A stretch of DNA of 64,000 nt from the NCBI RefSeq assembly GCF_026262505.1, contig NC_067204.1, positions 24,273,300 through 24,337,299 on the forward strand, in the 5' to 3' direction. Source of the stretch: Trichomonas vaginalis G3 (Eukaryota; Parabasalia; Trichomonadida; Trichomonadidae). The position numbers and the translations under genes were made by a program. Below the pieces are notes generated by a model, which had not been told where the DNA came from, searched no databases, and saw only the letters and a program-made list of their open reading frames with translations. Positions 58,618-64,000 of this stretch are shown here, one piece after another (the first letter of the stretch is position 1; every line of letters starts with the position of its first letter).

Positions 58618-60266
58618 ATGATATATAATCCAACTATTCTATATTTTTACCCATATGAAATGTACGCCGCTCAGAATATAACGCCAACAGTTTTGGATGC
58701 CATGAACGGAAATGTTTCCGAATGGTATAACGAATGCGACAATGCCATTAGAAGGTCAGAAATAGTTCCTGGAACTTACGAATATACAACTGCTGTTTCT
58801 TATGGAAACGTAGGTGAGTTTGGAGAAGGTTCTTCAACAACAGTAGATATTGCTTGCGACAGGTTTCATATTATTTCTATTGACAACTCATTCTTATACG
58901 TGGAACAAGACATTGAAATAAAACCTTCTGCCAAGTTGTCTGACAAGAAAGGTTGCAATGGAATTTTCTATGTCGGATACCAATATGCTCCAGAAGTTTT
59001 CATGGGATATAAGATATATTCTAACTCTGACTTAGTTCAAACAGTAACATGGGCAAACTATGAATGGTTCGCTTTGAGAAACTCAGTACAACCACAAGCT
59101 AGAGAACAAACAGACCAGTATGCAAATATTGAGAAAATAAGAAGACTTGACCCTAACGTTCCAGGAGTTTATGTTAACCTTTCTGGTTCAGATGGAACTG
59201 CTGCCACTAAAGTAAAACTGAAACTTAGAGTTCCTTTGTCATCTTTCCTCATCTTCAGGTTTTTAAGATACTTGCCAAACTGGGCAGGAAAAATTTCTAT
59301 CGAACTTACTCCAAGCAAAAATAACTTAGTCATTGCACCAACACAAGACCCATTCACTCTTACAGAAGTAGTGGGAACAAATAAAACGTCATTCGCCGAC
59401 TTTTGCAAAGATAAGGTTGACTTAGACTTTGGTTTCTCAAACTTCAACAATGAAGTAAACTATTATTTCAATGCTGCTGGAACTGCTTGGGACCCAGTTA
59501 AGTTCACATGCGAAAAGTTTGAATGCAAGAGAATAGAAAGCAGACTTGCAGTCTATATGTTGGACCCAGATATTTCAAATGCTTTAGCTGCCAAATATAT
59601 TGCAGTTCCACTTATGTTCCCTATACACCAAATATCTGTCAAAGACTTTGCAGGTGAAGTTGGAAACCAAAGTGCTGACCCAGGTGCAAGAACAGATATT
59701 GCCTTAACAACTGCAATGAAACATGCAGATACTATGTTTGTACTGTTCAGACGAACTATAAATGACTATTCTTGTTTCTACAACCCCGGTATTAAATATC
59801 ATATAAACATAGATGGCAATATTATCCAAGAGAAGAATATTCTACAGTTGAGGATATGAGGTCATACAACTTGACATTAGATGCTATGAACTTTAACAAC
59901 AACTTCACAACAACCATAAACCCTGAAATGCAAAGTTCTATTATGCCATATGTGAAAGTATGGACTCATACAGGAGGTCAAAAAACTCAATATACAAATG
60001 GAGACCGTTCAAACTTTGGCTTGGCATTCCATTTGCTGACTCAGAAGACTTTATGGGTGGTATTTCAACTGTTGGTACTGTACAAATACAATAATACTGG
60101 TGACAGAGACGGTCCAGATGAACTGAGAGCAAAGAAGTTTACAAAACCAATAGCACTTTTCACGGAAGATGCTCTTTTGAAGATTCGTTCGATGAAACCT
60201 GCTGGGGCTCCTCAGATTGGCATAACGACAGCTTCCATCGAGCAGATTTTGGCAGCAGGTCAGTAA
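58618..60266 (+). pseudogene. Polinton 2 major capsid protein region, broken
   Basis: A long frame from the ATG at 58618 or 58660 to 59859, with a further block to 60266. The sequence is beta-rich with NGIFYVGYQYAPEVFMGYKI and KLKLRVPLSSFLIFRFLRYL, matching in order the blocks of the capsid region in Polinton 1. Polinton capsids are double jelly-roll proteins that form hexon-like trimers; the match to that fold is inferred. Broken, about two breaks, in the C-terminal part. Confidence 0.7.
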
Positions 60267-60579
60267 GTTGTTCTTGAACTGACTTCTCTCCGTCAAATAT
60301 TGACAGTACGCCAGTTTTGACATAATATTGTAAGATAAACTTTCCTTTAGAAATATCTGTAAGTTTTGAAGTTATATTTTTGTCTGCTTCAAGAACTTTC
60401 ACCATTTCAGTTATACCAACTTTCTTTGCTTTATGAAAATATTTAGGTTCAGCAAATATTGCTATTCTATAACATTTACCATTGTTTGTATAAAGAACTA
60501 TTCTGTCAATGTATTTGTATTGTTTGTGTGTAAACTTTGTTCTGCTTCAATTCGAAGAGATACTCGAATACGTCCATCT
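60160..60579 (-). pseudogene. Polinton 2 unknown gene region, broken
   Basis: Minus-strand coding-looking sequence convergent with the capsid gene: an N-terminal block MDVFEYLFELKQNKVY near 60579, a central block with YRIAIFAEPKYFHKAK, and an end with KFILQYYVKTGVLSIFDG. Broken, about one break. The start of a second copy appears in the other arm of the inverted duplication, at 63852. Confidence 0.5.
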
Positions 60580-61235
60580 TTTTATTAAGTAAAAATGTCA
60601 TTTCCGAAAAATAGAAGCGTGAGTGTTTCAAAAGGTTTAATGGCGGTGGCAGATGTGAAGTTAAATTCACCAACTCAAACAAACAGTCAAAGTGTTGTTT
60701 TGTCAATGTCAAGACAGAGATGTTGAAGTGGGGAAACCATACGAAGGACGAAGATGGTATAACAATTGTTCCTGTAAAAGAACAACCAACATATCCTGAA
60801 GTTAGCAGAGACTTAAGTTCTGTTGCAGATATTCGAAAGACTACCACAACTGAAAGACAAACTTCAAACTCAGGAGAAGATTTGTCAAGCTTTAGGTATA
60901 ATGTTAAACTTGGTCGAACACAACCCTGTAAAAGGTGAGCTCCTATGTCATTGCACCCTCATGAAGTTTTGAAAGAACTATTGAAAACTTTTGACAGAGG
61001 CAGACGATATAAACATCAAAGAAATAGAACCCGACATTAGTTGCTGTGGTGTTTCATATAATGTCATTGACAAGATATACGTTATGAAAGGAGGTGAAAC
61101 GTTGAACTTAAAGTATAGTTTCCAGACGTCATAAAAATATTTGACGACCACAACATTTCATTAAAATTTATTTGCTAAGTAAAATGTCAAAACTTCTTGA
61201 AAGATGTTTGAAGAAAAATAATATAGACTTTATTT
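60433..61235 (+). repeat. left arm of an inverted duplication in Polinton 2
   Basis: About 800 bp that recur in reverse complement at 63195-64000. Both arms contain a gene beginning MSVSKGLMAV or its equivalent and a Met-Ser-Lys-Leu-Leu-Glu start near 61183. The two arms have drifted by scattered differences. Confidence 0.85.
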
Positions 61236-61697
61236 CAGAAGATCTGCGTAATGTGTCAAAATATTCGTATATCGTCCATATGAGAATCGCTGACGTTCGA
61301 CAATACATACTCTTCTTCAGAACTTTCTAAACTCATCGAACATAGTGAAAGCGATAAATGAAATTCCAACATTATATCGCGAGAAAGCGCGATCATTACG
61401 TATAAAGATTTTCTTTCACTACACACTCCAACTTTGTGTCGTTATAAAGACTCTCATGCAACAGAAGGATCCGAATTACAAACACTGCATGTGTTGTAGT
61501 CTAGTATCATGAAGTTCACATTGCAAACTATAGTTTCATACTCTCTATTGAGGAGTTAAACTTGCACAAGATGTTTCTAAGTTTGTCATATTCGGATTCG
61601 AATAACCCTTCTAACAGTTTGCATAAGATATCTGTAAAAGAAGTATCTTAACCAGTTCCTTTGTTTTTCCAAATATAATGAGACAGCAGTTTCATTT

Positions 61698-62255
61698 TTA
61701 GCACTTGGATGTTGTAAGATTTTGCAAACCACATAAATTATACTCATAACCTTTTCGTTTCCCACTGCATATAATTTCTTTGACATGTCTAACCAAGCTT
61801 CTATATATTTCTTTCCATTCTACTTGTTCATATTTATAATCCAGTGAAGATAGAATAGAAGTTTTGGAGAAGGTGTATAGAACTTTATACCGTCGAACTG
61901 AAAATCTTCTACCTTTGACAATAAGATATCCCGAAGCATCTAACATCTTCATGCCAACTTGTACGACTTTTATTTTCTTTAAGTTTCTGTCTACATTCTT
62001 GTTCGAAACTATTGTTCGTTTAGGTTTGTTAAAGACAACATCCCCCATTCTTTCATAACATAACATTCTGGGCAGAGTCACATAAATGACTAAACGTTCA
62101 AAATTCTCGGACTGCTTTGTTATAGTCTCGAAATGGAACATATTTCTGAAATGCTTGGAAGTCATAAAAATCTGAAAACATCTATTCTGTACATTTTTAT
62201 AAAAATAAAAAAATATTTTTTTATATTCTTGACTTTGTTGTTCCATTTGTTGCAT
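61698..62255 (-). pseudogene. Polinton 2 unknown gene
   Basis: A minus-strand frame with protein-like sequence (FERLVIYVTLPRMLCYERMG, VKGRRFSVRRYKVLYTF), basic and beta-rich in the middle. The element around it is broken. No family recognised. Confidence 0.4.
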
Positions 62256-62594
62256 TTGTTGTCTTGAGCTATTTGTTGTTGAAGTTGTTCTTGTAATACA
62301 TACTTTTCACCAGTTGCATCTTCCAATTCGAAAACTTCTGCCGTCATTGACATACATAGACATAAAATTTACAGGAACAAAGTTTGCGTCACTAATGTCA
62401 ACGTATAATCTTGCCAAAGTGTTTGAGTTCACTAAGGTTGAAAATTCTGCATTCGAATGAACAATAGCAAACCAGCAGAGAAATGTGTTGTTTTATACGC
62501 ATGAGTATCTTTTGTCATAGTAGTTTCGTGCGACATTCGAATAGCACTTTGAACCTAAGTTTGAAACAATATTATAAAATAGGTTTACTTAAAG

Positions 62595-62867
62595 TCAATG
62601 GAACAGACATTCTTGTATGACACCTTTTCCTGTTATAGAGGAACTGTTGTAGTAAAAACCAGAATATAGTTTTGTATTATAGCTCATATTGTTAATAGTA
62701 AACTCAGTCGGACATCCACAATAAATGAAACCTGCTCTAGTGCAGCACATGTTACACCCGTCCTTAAAAGTATTAAATAAGTCAACAAAAACCTTTTGGT
62801 GGTATATCTGAGTAAGATCTAAAGGATATTTTTTACCATTCACAACAATAAAGTCTTCTGGTGTCAA
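62595..62867 (-). CDS. Polinton 2 Cys-rich small protein
   Basis: A 90-codon frame beginning MTPEDFIVVNGKKYPLDLTQ with a Cys cluster, CNMCCTRAGFIYCGC, near residues 38-52, which could bind zinc. Short coding-looking stretches lie on both sides on the same strand, so it may be only part of a gene. Function unknown. Confidence 0.4.
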   Translation of the reverse strand: MTPEDFIVVNGKKYPLDLTQIYHQKVFVDLFNTFKDGCNMCCTRAGFIYCGCPTEFTINNMSYNTKLYSGFYYNSSSITGKGVIQECLFH

Positions 62868-63345
62868 AGAGCAAAACAGCTTTAGTCGTCATTGTGTTAA
62901 GGTTAGTTTACAATATCGTCCTGAGGACTTTGTAAGTTTGTTGTTATAGAATTATATGACTCAGGTTTTTAGTCGTAATAGTATAAACCATAATATCTTC
63001 TGCCATTTATATATATTTAAAAGTTTTTCTGAAAGTGGAGAAGAACTTCATCAAAACTTTCACATGGCGTTTCTTGAAGTTCTCTGTCTAAGAAGTTCAA
63101 TAATTTGTAAAGACATAGAAACTTTCCTTTGTCTACACGACAAACAAACAGGGTCTTTCATACGTTCAAAAGTGTGTAAAGTCCTTTACATGAAATAGAA
63201 GTCTATATTATTATTTTTCTTCAAACATCTTTCAAGAAGTTTTGACATTTTACTTAGCAAATAAATTTTAATGAAATGTTGTGGTCGTCAAATATTTTTA
63301 TGACGTCTGGGAAACTATACTTTAAGTTCAACGTTTCACCCTCTT

Positions 63346-63810
63346 TCATAACGTAATACTTGTCAATGACATTATATGAAACACACACGAACTAATGTCG
63401 GGTTCTATTTCTTTGATGTTTATATCGTCTGCCTCTGTCAAAAGTTTCAATAGTTCTTTCAAAACTTCATGAGGTGCAATGACATAGGAGCTCACCTTTA
63501 CAGGGTTGTGTTCGACCAAGTTTAACATTATACCTAAAGCTTGACAAATCTTCTCCTGAGTTTGAAGTTTGTCTTTCAGTTGTTGGTAGTCGTTTCGAAT
63601 ATCTGCAACAGAACTTAAGTCTCTGCTAACTTCAGGATATGTTGGTTGTTCTTTTACAGGAACAATTGTTATACCATCTTCGTCCTCGTATGGTTTCCCC
63701 ACTTCAACATCTCTGTCTTTGACATTGACAACAACACTTTGACTGTTTGTTTGAGTTGGTGAATTTAACTTCACATCTGCCACCGCCATTAAACCTTTTG
63801 AAACACTCAC
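63346..63810 (-). CDS. Polinton 2 hypothetical protein (right-arm copy)
   Basis: A 154-codon frame opening MSVSKGLMAVADVKLNSPTQ, with an acidic middle (YEDEDGITIVPVKEQPTYPE) and a helical part (LKDKLQTQEKICQALGIML). It could be a small helical structural or regulatory protein. The left arm at about 60630-61080 holds a more decayed copy. Function not recognised. Confidence 0.5.
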   Translation of the reverse strand: MSVSKGLMAVADVKLNSPTQTNSQSVVVNVKDRDVEVGKPYEDEDGITIVPVKEQPTYPEVSRDLSSVADIRNDYQQLKDKLQTQEKICQALGIMLNLVEHNPVKVSSYVIAPHEVLKELLKLLTEADDINIKEIEPDISSCVFHIMSLTSITL

Positions 63811-63851
63811 GCTTCTATTTTCGGAAATGACATTTTACTTAGAATAAAAAG

Positions 63852-64000
63852 ATGGACGTATTCGAGTATCTCTTCGAATTGAAGCAGAACAAAGTTTACA
63901 CACACAAACAATACAAATACATTGACAGAATAGTTCTTTATACAAACAATGGTAAATGTTATAGAATAGCAATATTTGCTGAACCTAAATATTTTTCATA
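63852..64000 (+). CDS. Polinton 2 hypothetical protein, start only (cut by the window end)
   Basis: Opens with the ATG at 63852 (MDVFEYLFELKQNKVYTHKQ) and stays open to the window end. It is the right-arm counterpart of the minus-strand region at 60160-60579. Divergent from the gene at 63346-63810 with about 40 bp between the starts. Function unknown. Confidence 0.45.
   Translation, partial: MDVFEYLFELKQNKVYTHKQYKYIDRIVLYTNNGKCYRIAIFAEPKYFS

Larger units (their letters stand above)
53968..64000. mobile_element. Polinton/Maverick 2 (broken, cut by the window end)
   Basis: A second Polinton, identified by a major capsid protein gene and flanking genes. It differs in gene content and sequence from Polinton 1 and has the opposite orientation of its capsid gene. 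The left end starts with a GC-rich nested palindrome. The part after 60.2 kb is rearranged, with an inverted duplication of at least 800 bp per arm. I estimate more than ten breaks, mostly in the right third, but the 56-60 kb genes are long, so decay is recent. Integrase and polymerase are not in the visible part. Confidence 0.75.
63195..64000 (-). repeat. right arm of the inverted duplication in Polinton 2
   Basis: Reverse complement of 60433-61235 with scattered differences. It reaches the window end, so its outer limit is unknown. The arms are separated by about 2 kb. Confidence 0.85.

Overview
The window looks like nuclear DNA of a trichomonad parabasalid, most likely Trichomonas vaginalis or a close relative. 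The evidence is very AT-rich intergenic DNA, compact host genes with no intron I can see, a mariner remnant, a MULE (Mutator-like) transposon, and two Polinton/Maverick elements. The species is inferred; no species-diagnostic gene is present.

Layout. 1-0.9 kb: a mariner remnant cut by the window edge. 1.1-31.0 kb: a host gene neighbourhood with a 1576-aa unknown protein (-), a PSP1-domain protein (-), an LRR-PP2C phosphatase with a myristoylation-type N-terminus (-), chaperonin CCT2/beta (-), ribosomal protein uS9/S16 (-), TRAP-alpha (+), a decayed ankyrin gene (+) and CORVET subunit Vps8 (+). Mobile DNA fills the gaps. Two inverted copies of a hairpin-rich non-autonomous MULE relative (6991-7825 and 10313-11088) have perfect 9-bp target duplications and bracket the PSP1 gene. 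At 12060-16568 there is a three-level nest: a hairpin-rich element with a 10-bp duplication, holding a 1254-bp foldback element, which holds a transposase-bearing MULE with its own 10-bp duplication. A second foldback copy at 22367-23620 lacks the MULE and supplies the empty insertion site inside the same window.

31.9-35 kb: satellite-like arrays whose units (132 and 122 bp) are built from hairpins, then a 2.1-kb foldback element with about 810-bp arms around a 122-bp-unit core.

35-53.8 kb: Polinton 1, broken but with many long reading frames: major capsid protein, family B DNA polymerase, two KilA-N-type proteins (one with a GIY-YIG-like C-terminus), integrase, a phage tail-fibre/collar-like protein and several unknowns. 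A perfect 14-bp palindrome recurs four times between its genes, and a shared leader precedes three of them. An AT-rich block of about 2.2 kb, with a small 22-bp-inverted-repeat element inside, interrupts its fibre region.

53.97-64 kb: Polinton 2, of a different subfamily and cut by the window end. It starts with a GC-rich nested palindrome after an A26 tract and carries a divergent intergenic region rich in AACGG motifs, a large unknown protein, a major capsid protein, and an inverted duplication of at least 800 bp per arm running to the window end. I saw no packaging ATPase or Ulp1-type protease in either Polinton within this window.

How the parts relate: the host genes are housekeeping (folding, translation, ER translocation, endosomal tethering, signalling) and show no joint pathway. 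The coherent theme is mobile DNA: MULE-type ends are shared by the autonomous element and several non-autonomous, hairpin-array elements, and the Polintons carry capsid, replication and DNA-binding genes.
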